From: Knoellia locipacati
GTDB taxonomy: Bacteria; Actinomycetota; Actinomycetes; Actinomycetales; Dermatophilaceae
Length of the DNA stretch: 64,000 nt
Assembly: GCF_007992835.1 (NCBI RefSeq)
Contig: NZ_BKBA01000009.1
Coordinates: 372,001-436,000, forward strand
Reading direction: 5' to 3'
The notes under the pieces are model-generated. The model did no database searches, was not told where the DNA came from, and saw nothing but the letters and a program-made list of their open reading frames with translations. Positions 42,993 through 52,145 of this stretch are shown piece after piece (the stretch's first letter is position 1; each line of letters opens with the position of its first letter). A program made the position numbers and the translations under genes.

Positions 42993-43037
42993 CGGCGAGG
43001 TCGGCGAGTTCGGCGAGATCGGCGAGATCGGCGACGA
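42993..43037. repeat. Five 9-base tandem units
   Basis: Units of the form CGGCGAGNN start at 42993, 43002, 43011, 43020 and 43029, the last one degenerate. They fill the space between box 8 and the start of the NTF2-like gene. Confidence 0.8.
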
Positions 43038-43062
43038 GGCCTCGAGCCGTAGGGTGCGGCAC

Positions 43063-43491
43063 ATGCGAGCAGGCGACCCGGAGCAGCACGACCACCACGC
43101 CGAGATCGCGCACGTGCTCCGCACGTTCTTCTCCGCGTTCACGTCGGGTCCCGACGTCGCCGAGCGCCTCACGGACCTGCACGACCTCTTCCTGCCCGGT
43201 GCCACGATCGTCATCGCGGGAGACACCCCCACGGTGCTCGACGTCGACCGGTTCATCACCCCGCGGCTGGCCCTGCTGACCGACGGCAGGTTGAGCCACT
43301 TCCACGAGTGGGAGGAGTCGGGGCACACCGAGGTCTCGGGGAGCATCGCCCACCACTGGTGCACCTATGCCAAGGCCGGTGAACAGGAGGGCCTGGCCTT
43401 CACCGGGCGCGGGCACAAGACGGTTCAGCTCGTCCGCACCACCGACGGCTGGCGGATCAGCGCCCTCGCCTGGGAGGACGAGCAGCCCTGA
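43063..43491 (+). CDS. NTF2-like / DUF4440-type protein
   Basis: 142 residues. Layout of a SnoaL/NTF2 cone: HAEIAHVLRTFFSAFTSG helix, LHDLFLPGATIVIAGDTPTVL, then strands HFHEWEESGHTEVSGSIAHHWCTYAKAG and HKTVQLVRTTDGWRISALAWEDE. Such small proteins are enzymes or binding proteins with poorly conserved sites; no specific activity is visible. ATG 43063 chosen; the next upstream codon in frame is only nine bases away. Confidence 0.77.
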   Translation: MRAGDPEQHDHHAEIAHVLRTFFSAFTSGPDVAERLTDLHDLFLPGATIVIAGDTPTVLDVDRFITPRLALLTDGRLSHFHEWEESGHTEVSGSIAHHWCTYAKAGEQEGLAFTGRGHKTVQLVRTTDGWRISALAWEDEQP

Positions 43492-43732
43492 CACCGGTGC
43501 GCCGCCCGGGTGCCCACGAGAACCGAGCCGCTCCACGGCATACGCAGGGGGAAGCCCGGATCGCGCATTCGGCTGCGGACGAGAACCCCACGGCTCTAGG
43601 TTGAGGCGCCTCGGAGGTCGGGGGCAGGCAGGACCACGGCACGGGGGATGTCGTCCAGTCGCTCGTTTCGGGTGTGCATGCAGTGCCCGTCGCCGGGGCC
43701 TGCACGATTTCCCACGAGCACGGAGGGCACAC

Positions 43733-44437
43733 ATGAAGCTGAGAAGTCTCGCGACCGGAGCGGTCGCCGTCGGCCTTTTGGTCACCACCGCACCTGCGGC
43801 CAGCGCAACCCTGGTCTCGGCCAGCGCCTCGATCGTCGACCGGAAGTGCAGCTCGCCCCTGAGCTGGACGGGGGGCGAGCCGCAGTACACCCACATCGCC
43901 AACTACGACACGCGACCCCGGGGCACCGTCGTCGTCTGCTACGCCGTCTACAAGTTCAGCGACGTCAACAAGACCTACGACTGGTACGCCGCGACGGTCG
44001 AGACCCGGTGGAACCGCACCGCAGGCACCCGCACCCACGACGCCGAGATGGGTCAGTACATCACCTCCTCGAAGTGGGCCGTCGACAACGACTACGGCGG
44101 CACGAGGACCTACACGTCCAACGTCGACTGCAGTCGCCAGGTCGATGTCGGCATCAGCGCCGGTATCGGTGTCGTGGGCTTCTCCGCCTCGACCCCGATC
44201 GTGGCGTGCTCGGGTCAGACCATCACCCGGGGCGCCCTGCGCGGGCTCTCGGCCGGTTGGTACACCCCGTTCGCCGGCAGCACTCCCTACGTGGAGACAG
44301 CCTTCGAGCAGAAGGTCACCGTGGGCCGCCCGACCTACACCTTCAGCGTGGAGATCCCGCGCTACACCTACAAGCCCGACTCCAACGCCATCTACCGGCG
44401 CACGGCGACGACGGCCTGGGTGACGTACAAGATCTGA
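43733..44437 (+). CDS. Secreted protein of unknown function
   Basis: 234 residues with a clear signal peptide: MKLRSLATGAVAVGLLVTTAPAASA. The mature part is rich in Tyr, Thr and Asn and poor in charged helices, suggesting a beta-sandwich. Four cysteines (KCSSP, VVCYAVYKF, NVDCSRQ, IVACSGQ) could make two disulfides. I recognise no family. GGAGGGCACAC precedes ATG 43733. Codon use includes more A/T-ending and Tyr/Asn codons than neighbours, so a horizontal origin is possible. A strong terminator follows. Confidence 0.75.
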   Translation: MKLRSLATGAVAVGLLVTTAPAASATLVSASASIVDRKCSSPLSWTGGEPQYTHIANYDTRPRGTVVVCYAVYKFSDVNKTYDWYAATVETRWNRTAGTRTHDAEMGQYITSSKWAVDNDYGGTRTYTSNVDCSRQVDVGISAGIGVVGFSASTPIVACSGQTITRGALRGLSAGWYTPFAGSTPYVETAFEQKVTVGRPTYTFSVEIPRYTYKPDSNAIYRRTATTAWVTYKI

Positions 44438-44454
44438 CGCGACACGGCATACGC

Positions 44455-44500
44455 ACGACGAAGGCCCCGGATCGCTCTCGCGGTCCGGGGCCTTCGTCGT
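44455..44500. terminator. Perfect 17-bp hairpin, bidirectional terminator
   Basis: Arms 44455-44471 and 44484-44500 pair perfectly (ACGACGAAGGCCCCGGA on the left), loop 12 bases. It separates the secreted-protein gene from the minus-strand tRNA genes. Confidence 0.85.
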
Positions 44501-44502
44501 GC

Positions 44503-44577
44503 TGGTGGGCGATACTGGGTTTGAACCAGTGACCTCTTCCGTGTCAGGGAAGCGCGCTACCACTGCGCCAATCGCCC
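44503..44577 (-). tRNA. tRNA-Val (GAC)
   Basis: Minus-strand cloverleaf with acceptor GGGCGAT/ATCGCCC, anticodon stem CTTCC/GGAAG and loop CTGACAC giving GAC. The T loop is GGTTCAAACC. Discriminator A and an encoded CCA are present at the 3' end. Confidence 0.95.
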
Positions 44578-44594
44578 GTGAGGGGTACTACTCG

Positions 44595-44665
44595 AGGTGG
44601 AGACGGGATTTGAACCCGTGTAAACGGCTTTGCAGGCCGCTGCCTCGCCTCTCGGCCACTCCACC
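44595..44665 (-). tRNA. tRNA-Cys (GCA)
   Basis: Minus-strand cloverleaf with acceptor GGTGGAG/CTCCACC, loop CTGCAAA giving anticodon GCA, T loop GGTTCAAATC and discriminator U, as expected for cysteine. CCA is not encoded. Confidence 0.95.
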
Positions 44666-44688
44666 ATTGAGGGGTGGCTAACCCTCCG

Positions 44689-44761
44689 AGCGGATGACCG
44701 GGTTCGAACCGGCGACCTCAACCTTGGCAAGGTTGCGCTCTACCAACTGAGCTACATCCGC
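44689..44761 (-). tRNA. tRNA-Gly (GCC)
   Basis: Minus-strand cloverleaf with acceptor GCGGATG/CATCCGC, loop TTGCCAA giving anticodon GCC, T loop GGTTCGAACC and discriminator U. It is the promoter-proximal gene of the trio; an AT-richer stretch (44776-44802) upstream probably holds the promoter. Confidence 0.95.
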
Positions 44762-44837
44762 GCGCTGCTCGAAGTTTCCTTCGTGCGTGCGGAGAGAAAC
44801 TTAACCGATCCTGCGCGTGAACTCCAAACCGGCTCCG

Positions 44838-45974
44838 TCAGCGTCCGGAACCGACCCGGATACGAGGGATGACGAGCGTCTCGTCCTCGCTGATCGGGGT
44901 GAGCGGGCGACGTGCTGCCTGCCGTATGCCGTCCAGGTCGAGGTCGTCGTCCACGTCGCCGTCGGCGGGCTCCACGTCGTCGTCCACTCCCCCGGGACCG
45001 GCCGCAGCAGTGGACGACGCGGGCGCCGCCGCACCGCCGTGCTGGGGCCGCAGCCAGCTCGCGACGCGGGCCCGCAGGCTGCGCTGGTCCTCGGACGGCC
45101 AGAGGTTGCGGATGCCGGCGTTGAGGGCTGCGCCGATGAGGACGGCGATGGCGAGCATGTAGAGCCAGATGAGGAGCACGATCGGCGCGCTGAGCGGCCC
45201 GTAGATCGACGTGCCGCCGAGCGAGGCCGCGATCGAGCCCCGAACGGCGAAGGACGCCACGACCCAGATGAGGAGCGTGAGCACGGCTCCGGGGACGTCA
45301 TGGGTCCACGGGCTCCGCACGGGCGTGGACACGTGGTACAGGCTCGTGAAGGCCGCGATGACGAGCAGGGAGACCACGGGCCAGTAGAGGAGCGTGAGGA
45401 AGTCCAGCCGCTCCGGCAGGAACTGTCCGAGCAGCGTGGGTCCGATGAGGACGAGCGGGATCGTGACGATGCCGACGACGAGCGCGACGACGTAGAGCGA
45501 GAAGCTCAGCACCCGGGTGGGGACGATGCCGCGCACGCCCGACTGGCCGTACATGATCGAGACGGTGTCGACGAGGACGTTGAGCGCCCGGGAGCCCGAC
45601 CACAGCGACAGCACGAAGCCGACCGAGATGAGGTCGAAGCGCCCGGCCGTGAAGACGTCGTCCACCGTCGGTGCCAGCGTCGAGGAGATGACGTCGGTGG
45701 TGAGGAAGCGGCCGGCGAACTCCGTGATCCCGTTGCGCACGGTCTCGACGGTGCCCGTGCCCAGCCACCGGCCGACGTAGCCGACCCCTCCGAAGAGCCC
45801 GAGGACGAGCGGCGGCAGGGACAGCAGCGCGAAGAAGCCGGCCTCGGAGGCGAGCCCCGTGACGCGGTAGCGCAGGCAGATCCGGATCGTCTCCACCGTG
45901 AGCCTGGCCAGCGCCTCGACGGCAGGGAACCGCGCCAGCCAGCGCCGGAGGCGTCGCTTCGCGTCGGTCACCAC
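44838..45974 (-). CDS. YihY/BrkB-family membrane protein
   Basis: 378 residues. Six hydrophobic segments, from ALLSLPPLVLGLFGGVGYVG through IVLLIWLYMLAIAVLIGAALNAGI, match the YihY/UPF0761 family once misnamed RNase BN. The C-terminal 80 residues are a cytosolic tail rich in Ala, Gly and Asp (GGVDDDVEPADGDVDDDLDLDG), probably disordered. Function unknown; transport or envelope maintenance has been suggested for the family. It ends 76 bases before the tRNA cluster. Confidence 0.9.
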   Translation of the reverse strand: MVTDAKRRLRRWLARFPAVEALARLTVETIRICLRYRVTGLASEAGFFALLSLPPLVLGLFGGVGYVGRWLGTGTVETVRNGITEFAGRFLTTDVISSTLAPTVDDVFTAGRFDLISVGFVLSLWSGSRALNVLVDTVSIMYGQSGVRGIVPTRVLSFSLYVVALVVGIVTIPLVLIGPTLLGQFLPERLDFLTLLYWPVVSLLVIAAFTSLYHVSTPVRSPWTHDVPGAVLTLLIWVVASFAVRGSIAASLGGTSIYGPLSAPIVLLIWLYMLAIAVLIGAALNAGIRNLWPSEDQRSLRARVASWLRPQHGGAAAPASSTAAAGPGGVDDDVEPADGDVDDDLDLDGIRQAARRPLTPISEDETLVIPRIRVGSGR

Positions 45975-46089
45975 CCGTTCACGCTAGCCGCCCACGCTGC
46001 GCCGACCTGCCCGTGACACGGTGCGGAGGCGGACACGAGCCGGTCACATCTGCCCCGGGCGCCTCGTGGCACGGGCTAGCGTTCGGGCC

Positions 46090-47733
46090 GTGCAGACCCA
46101 CGACGTCGTCAACCAGGTTCCCGACTTCTCCGGGCACGACTCCTTCGGCACCGACGCCGTGGCCGTCGAGGCGCTGCAGCGGTGGGGGCGCCCCGAGGAC
46201 GTCGCCGGGCTCACCGCCCTCGGGCGCCTCGCCGGGAGCACCGTGACCCAGTCGTGGGCCGACGACGCGCACCGCGACACCCCGCGGCTGCGGACCCACA
46301 ACCGCACCGGTCAGCGCGTCGACGAGGTCGACTACGCCCGCAGCTACCACGACCTCATGCGTGTCGCCGTCGGCCACGGGCTCACCGCCGAGGCCTGGAC
46401 CCAGCCGGCCGACAGCGGTGCACACCTGCGACGTGCCGCCGGCTTCGTCACGTGGTCGCGTGCCGAGGCCGGGCACCTCTGCCCGGTCTCGATGACGTAT
46501 GCCGCGGCGCCCGCCCTGCGCTCGAACCCGACCCTCGCGGACCGCTGGGTCCCTCTGCTCGCCTCGCGGGAGTACGACCCGGTGCTGCGGCCGTTCGGTC
46601 AGCGGCACAGCGCCATCGCCGGGATGGGGATGACGGAGAAGCAGGGAGGGTCCGACGTCCGCGCCAACGTCACTCGGGCCGAGGCAGTGGCGGACGGGGC
46701 CGTCGAGGGTGGCGAGACCTACCGGCTCACCGGGCACAAGTGGTTCTTCTCGGCGCCGATGAGCGACGTCTTCCTCGTCCTGGCGACCACGCCCGCCGGG
46801 GTGACGTGCTTCCTCGTGCCGCGGGTGCTCGACGACGGCAGCCGCAACGCGCTGCGCCTCCAGCGTCTCAAGGACAAGCTGGGCAACCGCTCGAACGCCT
46901 CCTCCGAGGTCGAGCTCGAGGAGGCGTGGGCGGTGCGGGTCGGCGAGGACGGCCGCGGCATCCGCACCATCCTCGACATGGTCTCCTCCACGCGTCTGGA
47001 CTGCATCCTCGGCTCCTCGGCCACGATGCGGGAGTCGGTGACCCGCGCCCTGCACCACGCCCGGCACCGGTCGGCGTTCGGTGCGCGGCTCGTGGAGCAG
47101 CCCCTCATGCGCAACGTCCTCGCCGACCTCGCCCTCGAGGTCGAGGCCGCCGAGCTCCTCGGGCTGAGGATGGCGCACGCCGTCGACGCCGGCGAGGGCG
47201 ACCTCGCCCGGCTGGGAGTGGCGCTGGGCAAGTTCTGGGTGTGCAAGCGCACGCCACCGGTCGTGGCCGAGGCGCTCGAGTGCCTCGGGGGCGCGGGCTA
47301 CGTCGAGGAGAACGGCCTGGCCCGTCTCTACCGCGAGGCGCCGCTCAACTCGATCTGGGAGGGTTCGGGCAACGTCGGCGCCCTCGACGTCCTGCGCGCC
47401 ATGACGCGTGAGCCGGCGACGGTCGCCGCCCTCGACAAGGAGCTGTCCGCCGCGCGCGGCCACGACCGCATGCTGGACCGGGCGATCGACGCCGTGCCGG
47501 AGCTCGTCGCGACCGCGGCCACCGACCGGGGCCCGTGGCAGGCGCGCAGGATCGTCGAGCACCTCGCGGTGACCCTGCAGGCCTCGCTGCTCACCCAGCA
47601 CTCCCCCACCGTCGTGTCCGAGGCGTTCATCGCGGGGCGGCTCGACGCGGACGGGCACGGCGCGACGTTCGGCTCGCTCGACGACGTCGGTGCGGCCGAG
47701 GTCACGCAGATCCTCGACCGCACCTGGGCGTAG
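46090..47733 (+). CDS. aidB: AidB-like acyl-CoA dehydrogenase
   Basis: 547 residues (E. coli AidB has 541). The family signature GMGMTEKQGGSDVRANVT is followed by TYRLTGHKWFFSAPMSD, DKLGNRSNASSEVELEEAW and the active-site segment LECLGGAGYVEENGLARLYREAPLNSIWEGSGNV. AidB binds FAD and DNA and is induced by alkylation stress; its true substrate is unsettled. GTG 46090 chosen (VQTHDVVNQVP aligns with the AidB start). Divergent from YihY and convergent with the second PPK2 gene. Confidence 0.9.
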   Translation: MQTHDVVNQVPDFSGHDSFGTDAVAVEALQRWGRPEDVAGLTALGRLAGSTVTQSWADDAHRDTPRLRTHNRTGQRVDEVDYARSYHDLMRVAVGHGLTAEAWTQPADSGAHLRRAAGFVTWSRAEAGHLCPVSMTYAAAPALRSNPTLADRWVPLLASREYDPVLRPFGQRHSAIAGMGMTEKQGGSDVRANVTRAEAVADGAVEGGETYRLTGHKWFFSAPMSDVFLVLATTPAGVTCFLVPRVLDDGSRNALRLQRLKDKLGNRSNASSEVELEEAWAVRVGEDGRGIRTILDMVSSTRLDCILGSSATMRESVTRALHHARHRSAFGARLVEQPLMRNVLADLALEVEAAELLGLRMAHAVDAGEGDLARLGVALGKFWVCKRTPPVVAEALECLGGAGYVEENGLARLYREAPLNSIWEGSGNVGALDVLRAMTREPATVAALDKELSAARGHDRMLDRAIDAVPELVATAATDRGPWQARRIVEHLAVTLQASLLTQHSPTVVSEAFIAGRLDADGHGATFGSLDDVGAAEVTQILDRTWA

Positions 47734-47745
47734 AAGCGCCGGGGC

Positions 47746-48645
47746 TCAGGGCATCAGGGACAGACGCCTCTGCTCGGCCTCGACGTCGAAGTCCGCCTCG
47801 GGCCACTGCGGGTCGAGCGCCTCGAGGTGCTCGAGGACGAGGTTGGTCACGGCGAGCCGGGCGTACCACTTGCGGTCGGCGGGGACGACGAACCACGGCG
47901 CGACGTCGGTCGAGCACTTCTCGATGGCGACTTGGTAGGCCTCCTGGTAGTCGGCCCAGCGCGCCCGCTCGTCGAGGTCGCCGGGGTTGTACTTCCAGTG
48001 CTTGTCCGGTCGGTCCAGACGCTCCGCCAGACGCGCCTTCTGCTCGTCGCTGGAGATGTGGAGCATGACCTTGACGACCGTCGTCCCGGACTCGACGACC
48101 TTCGCCTCGAAGTCGTTGATCTGCGTGTAGCGGCGCGACCACTGGCTCTGCGGCACCAGGTCGTGGACCCGGACGATGAGGACGTCCTCGTAGTGCGACC
48201 GGTCGAAGACACCGATGTCGCCCGGGCCAGGCAGCGCGTTGCGGATGCGCCAGAGGAACGGGTGCTTCTTCTCCTCGTCACTCGGCGCCTTGAACGCCGT
48301 GATCGCCACGCCCTGCGGGTCGAAGGACCCGACGACGTGGCGCATGATGCCGCCCTTGCCCGAGGTGTCCATGCCCTGGATGACGAGCAGCACCGACCGG
48401 CTGCCGCCACCGCGCGACTCGGCATAGAGCCGCTCCTGGAGCTCGGAGAGCCGGTCGCCCAGACCCTCCATCGCCTTCTCCCCGTCGGCCTTGTCCCCGT
48501 CGAAGCCCGGCGTCGCGCGCGGGCTGAGGGCGGCGAGGTCAAAGCCCTCACCAGCACGCAGCGCCTGCGTGAAGGTCGCTGGCTCCTCGCCGCTGCCCTT
48601 GTCCTTGCCCTTGCCGGACGTCGCGCCGCTGCTCTTCTTCGCCAT
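47746..48645 (-). CDS. ppk2: Polyphosphate kinase 2 family protein, copy 2
   Basis: 299 residues. The Walker A is VIQGMDTSGKGGIMRHVVGSFDPQGV and the second motif GVFDRSHYEDVLIVRVHDLVP. The Thr-Ser form and H-Y-E-D-V point to the class III-like group that can phosphorylate AMP and ADP. An N-terminal extension of about 60 residues opens with a Lys/Gly/Ser-rich tail (AKKSSGATSGKGKDKG). It ends 12 bases from the convergent aidB stop. Sequence is clearly divergent from copy 1, so the two probably differ in acceptor. Confidence 0.92.
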   Translation of the reverse strand: MAKKSSGATSGKGKDKGSGEEPATFTQALRAGEGFDLAALSPRATPGFDGDKADGEKAMEGLGDRLSELQERLYAESRGGGSRSVLLVIQGMDTSGKGGIMRHVVGSFDPQGVAITAFKAPSDEEKKHPFLWRIRNALPGPGDIGVFDRSHYEDVLIVRVHDLVPQSQWSRRYTQINDFEAKVVESGTTVVKVMLHISSDEQKARLAERLDRPDKHWKYNPGDLDERARWADYQEAYQVAIEKCSTDVAPWFVVPADRKWYARLAVTNLVLEHLEALDPQWPEADFDVEAEQRRLSLMP

Positions 48646-48697
48646 CCCGGCATCCTGTCAGCCGTCGGGCGCGCCGTGGGGTGACAGACTCGACGTC

Positions 48698-49387
48698 GTG
48701 CGTCTGCTCCTCGACTCCCGGTCCCCTGCAAGCCCCACCACCGCGCTCGGTGAGGTCGGCGACGACGACCTCACCCGGCTCTACGCCTGGCCAGAGGGAG
48801 GCGGTGTCCGCGCCAACTTCGTCAGCACCCTCGACGGCTCGGCCGCCGGCGGCGACGGCCGCAGCGGGTCGATCAACACCGAGGCCGACGGTCGCGTCTT
48901 CCACCTGCAGCGCGAGCTCGCCGACTGCGTCCTCGTGGGGGCGGGGACCGCTCGCGCAGAGGGCTATCGGCCCGGCGCCACCCCGATCTTCGTCGTGAGT
49001 GGTCGCGGCCACCTGCCCGAGACGCTCACCTCCGGAGAGGGTGACGTCGTCCTCGTGACGTGCGCGTCCTCCGGGCTCGAGCCGAGCGACGACGTCTGGG
49101 TCGAGGGCGAGGACGAGGTCGACCTGCGCGCCGTCGTGGCGCGCCTCCACGATGCCGGTATGCCGTGCGTCCTCGCCGAGGGCGGACCCTCGCTCTTCCA
49201 CGACCTCCTCGCCGCAGGGCTGGTCGACGAGCTGGCGCTCACGCTGGCCCCGCGACTGGTCGGTGGCGACGCCACCCGGGTCGTCGCGGGCACCCCGCTC
49301 GACGGTGCCTCCGGCCTCGCGACCGAGCTCGTCCACCTCCTCGAGGAGGACGGCTCGCTCCTCACCCTCTGGCGCCTCCCCCGGTGA
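48698..49387 (+). CDS. RibD C-terminal domain (DHFR-like) reductase
   Basis: 229 residues from GTG 48698. Features of the pyrimidine reductase fold: VRANFVSTLDGSAAGGDGRSGSINTEADGRVFHLQRELADCVLVGAGTARAEGY, then a cofactor loop and VLAEGGPSLFHDLLAAGLVDELALTLAPRLVGG. It uses NADPH to reduce a ribitylaminopyrimidine-like or other substrate; no deaminase domain is fused, so a true riboflavin role is not certain. The stop is followed after two bases by a perfect 27-bp hairpin. Confidence 0.85.
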   Translation: MRLLLDSRSPASPTTALGEVGDDDLTRLYAWPEGGGVRANFVSTLDGSAAGGDGRSGSINTEADGRVFHLQRELADCVLVGAGTARAEGYRPGATPIFVVSGRGHLPETLTSGEGDVVLVTCASSGLEPSDDVWVEGEDEVDLRAVVARLHDAGMPCVLAEGGPSLFHDLLAAGLVDELALTLAPRLVGGDATRVVAGTPLDGASGLATELVHLLEEDGSLLTLWRLPR

Positions 49388-49389
49388 TC

Positions 49390-49453
49390 AACTCACCAAT
49401 TCCTCCCCGTAGCCACGGCGTCGTGTGTGGCTACGGGGAGGAATTGGTGAGTT
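49390..49453. terminator. Perfect 27-bp inverted repeat
   Basis: Arms 49390-49416 and 49427-49453 pair without mismatch, loop 10 bases. It starts three bases after the RibD-C stop. Arms carry CACCAATTCCTCCCCGTAGC and are unlike the ACTGATTGCCC family in sequence but alike in size and placement. No T-run. Confidence 0.8.
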
Positions 49454-49541
49454 CGCCACAGGGGCGGGGGCGGGGCGGGGGCCTGCGACGGCTTTCGGCC
49501 ACGAGGCCACAAGGTCACGAACGTCGGCAGCTCGAACCCGA

Positions 49542-49569
49542 CACTTCGTGACCAATAGGTCACGAAATG
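49542..49569. terminator. Short inverted repeat before the LLM gene end
   Basis: TTCGTGACC and GGTCACGAA flank AATA; outer bases extend the stem to 12 pairs with one mismatch. It lies 12 bases beyond the minus-strand LLM gene stop. A third GGTCACGAA copy occurs at 49513. Confidence 0.6.
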
Positions 49570-49580
49570 CCGCGGCCAGG

Positions 49581-50573
49581 TCAGGAGGCGAGGAGCTCGA
49601 GGGCGCGGAGACGGTTGTCGAGCCCGGGCGCGGCGTTCGTCACCATGAGCTCGTCGGCCTGCGCGTGCTCGGCGAAGCGCTCGAGGTAGTCGCGCACCGT
49701 CGTGATGTCGCCGACGGCCGAGTACGTCATCATGTGCCGGGCCTGGGCGGCCACCGGCGAGTCCATGAGGGCGTCGAGGGCAGCCTCGTCGAGGCGGCCG
49801 GCATACGCCGGGACGCGGGAGGCGAGCGAACGCACGCGTGAGCGGAGCACGGAGGCGGCCAGCGCCTCTGCGTGGTCCTGCTCGTCGGCGACGACGACGT
49901 TGAGCGCGGCGATGGCGTACGGCTCGGCGAGCTGCGCGGACGGCCGGAACTCACGCCGGTAGACCTCGACGGCCTGCTGGAGCGCATCAGGGGCGAAGTG
50001 GCTCGCGAACGCGTAGGGCAGGCCGAACCGGGCGGCAAGCTGGGCGCCGAAGAGCGAGCTGCCCAGGATGTACAGCGGCACCTTGGTGCCCCGCCCCGGG
50101 ATGGCGTTGATCGTCGGCACGAGGCTCTCGTCGGAGAGGTAGCCCTGGAGCTCGAGCACGTCGTCGGGGAACCGCTCCGAGGCCCGCGGGTCGGCCCGCA
50201 GCGCACGCATCGTCACCTGGTCGGTGCCGGGTGCACGTCCGAGACCGAGGTCGATCCGGTCCGGGTGCAGCTCGGCGAGCGTGCCGAACTGCTCGGCGAT
50301 GACGAGCGGTGAGTGGTTCGGCAGCATGACGCCGCCCGAACCGACGCGGATGCGTTCGGTCCGGGCAGCGACGTGCGCGAGCAGGACCGCGGTCGCCGCG
50401 GAGGCGATCGAGGGCATGTTGTGGTGCTCGGCGAACCAGAGCCGCTCGAACGTGCCCAGCGAGTCGGCCTTCTGCGCGAGCGTCACGCTCGTCTCGAGGG
50501 CCGCGCCGATGGGCTGGTCGCGGCCCACCGTGGCGAGGTCGAGCAGCGAGAGCCGCGGTCCTGCGGGGCTCAC
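49581..50573 (-). CDS. LLM-class flavin-dependent oxidoreductase
   Basis: 330 residues of the luciferase-like TIM barrel: [98 protein letters not shown]. This is the MsnO8/YhbW-like group that uses FMN; substrate unknown. The start overlaps the symporter stop by four bases (ATGA), which implies a shared transcript and perhaps a carboxylated substrate. Confidence 0.9.
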   Translation of the reverse strand: MSPAGPRLSLLDLATVGRDQPIGAALETSVTLAQKADSLGTFERLWFAEHHNMPSIASAATAVLLAHVAARTERIRVGSGGVMLPNHSPLVIAEQFGTLAELHPDRIDLGLGRAPGTDQVTMRALRADPRASERFPDDVLELQGYLSDESLVPTINAIPGRGTKVPLYILGSSLFGAQLAARFGLPYAFASHFAPDALQQAVEVYRREFRPSAQLAEPYAIAALNVVVADEQDHAEALAASVLRSRVRSLASRVPAYAGRLDEAALDALMDSPVAAQARHMMTYSAVGDITTVRDYLERFAEHAQADELMVTNAAPGLDNRLRALELLAS

Positions 50574-51988
50574 GCGGGGACCGCCACACGGGTCTCGTCG
50601 CGCGACTCGACGCTGTCGGTCTCGTCCTCGTCGAGCTGGAGCCGGGTGTCGGCGCCGCCGAAGGTGTTGGCGTCGTAGACCGACTGGTCGAGCAACCCGT
50701 TGCGCTTGGCCACGATCGTCGGGATGAGCGCCTGGCCGGCCACGTTGGTGGCGGTGCGGATCATGTCGATGATCGGGTCGATCGCGAGGAGCAGCCCGAC
50801 GCCCTCGAGCGGGAGGCCCAGGGTCGACAGGGTGAGGGTCAGCATGACGACCGCGCCGGTGAGACCGGCCGTGGCCGCGGAGCCGACGATCGACACGAAA
50901 GCGATGAGGAGGTAGTCGGTGATGCCGAGGTCGACGCCGAAGAGCTGCGCGACGGTGATCGCGGCGAGAGCCGGGTAGATCGCGGCGCAGCCGTCCATCT
51001 TGGTCGTCGCACCGATCGGCACGGCGAACGAGGCGTAGTCACGCGAGACGCCGAGGTTGTGCGTCACGACGCGCTGCGTGAGCGGGAGGGTGCCGATGGA
51101 CGACCGCGAGACGAACGCGAACTGGATCGCGGGCCACGCCCCGGCGAAGAACTTCACCGGGTTGAGTCCGTTGGCACGAGCCACGATCGGGTAGATGACG
51201 AGCAGCACGATGGCGCAGCCGATGTAGACGTCGGCGGTGAAGATCGCCAGCGGCCCGATGAGGTCCCAGCCGTAGTTGGCGACGGCCGAGCCGATGAGGG
51301 CGGCGGTGCCGAGCGGCGAGAGCTTGATGACCCACCAGACGAGCTTGCTGAAGATCTCGAGGGCGCTGCGGGTCAGGTCGACGAACGGCTCGGCCTTGGC
51401 ACCCACGGCGAGGGCCGCGGCGCCGATGGCGAGCCCGAGGACGACGAGCTGGAGGATGTTGAACGACGGGCTGGAGCTCAGCGCGCCGCCGTCGTCGGCG
51501 GAGGTCGAGACCTCGAGGCCGAGGAAGTTGCCCGGCACGATCGAGGTGAGGAAGTCGAGCCAGCTGCCCGTGTGGTCGGGCGCGGCGCCGGCCGAGGTGT
51601 CGAGCGTGGCGTTGGCCCCGGGGTTGGTGACGAGGCCGAGCGTAATGCCGACGACGACGGAGGCGGCGGCGGTGACCGCGAACCACACGAGGGTCTCCCC
51701 CGCGAGCCGGGCCGCGTTGGTCACCTGGCGGAGGTTGGCGATCGAGACGATGATCGCGGCGAGCACGAGCGGGACGACGATGACCTTGAGCAGCTGGACG
51801 AAGATGCCGCCGACGGTCTTGAGCGTCTCGGCGAGCCAGGCTTGGTCGAACTGGCGGGCCACGAAGCCGAGGACGACGCCGAGTGCGAGGCCGACGAAGA
51901 CCTGGGCCCAGAAGGGCAGGCCGATCCGACGACGCGGTGACGAGGGTTCGGCCTCGGGTGCGGCCGAGTCAGGGGTGGTGCGGGACAT
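50570..51988 (-). CDS. Dicarboxylate/amino acid:cation symporter
   Basis: 472 residues. Eight membrane helices and two re-entrant loops of the DAACS (DctA/GltP) family: [24 protein letters not shown], the Ser-rich hairpin [38 protein letters not shown] and the transport motif [20 protein letters not shown]. The second loop reads TNVAGQ, close to the usual NVxGD but with Gln in place of Asp, so substrate choice is open. Carries an anionic substrate inward with protons or sodium. AGGAG precedes ATG 51988. Confidence 0.93.
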   Translation of the reverse strand: MSRTTPDSAAPEAEPSSPRRRIGLPFWAQVFVGLALGVVLGFVARQFDQAWLAETLKTVGGIFVQLLKVIVVPLVLAAIIVSIANLRQVTNAARLAGETLVWFAVTAAASVVVGITLGLVTNPGANATLDTSAGAAPDHTGSWLDFLTSIVPGNFLGLEVSTSADDGGALSSSPSFNILQLVVLGLAIGAAALAVGAKAEPFVDLTRSALEIFSKLVWWVIKLSPLGTAALIGSAVANYGWDLIGPLAIFTADVYIGCAIVLLVIYPIVARANGLNPVKFFAGAWPAIQFAFVSRSSIGTLPLTQRVVTHNLGVSRDYASFAVPIGATTKMDGCAAIYPALAAITVAQLFGVDLGITDYLLIAFVSIVGSAATAGLTGAVVMLTLTLSTLGLPLEGVGLLLAIDPIIDMIRTATNVAGQALIPTIVAKRNGLLDQSVYDANTFGGADTRLQLDEDETDSVESRDETRVAVPA

Positions 51989-52145
51989 GACGGACTCCTG
52001 AGCAGGAAGGGGATGTGGGGGCGGAGGCGGTCAGCGGCGACAACGGTCGCTGGCGTCGAGCCTCAGGTCCACATGCAGACGCCGCCACAGGGCAGGAGTC
52101 ATCGTCGGGGTGCACACAGTGGCGGCAACCGGGGCCGCCGCGGAA

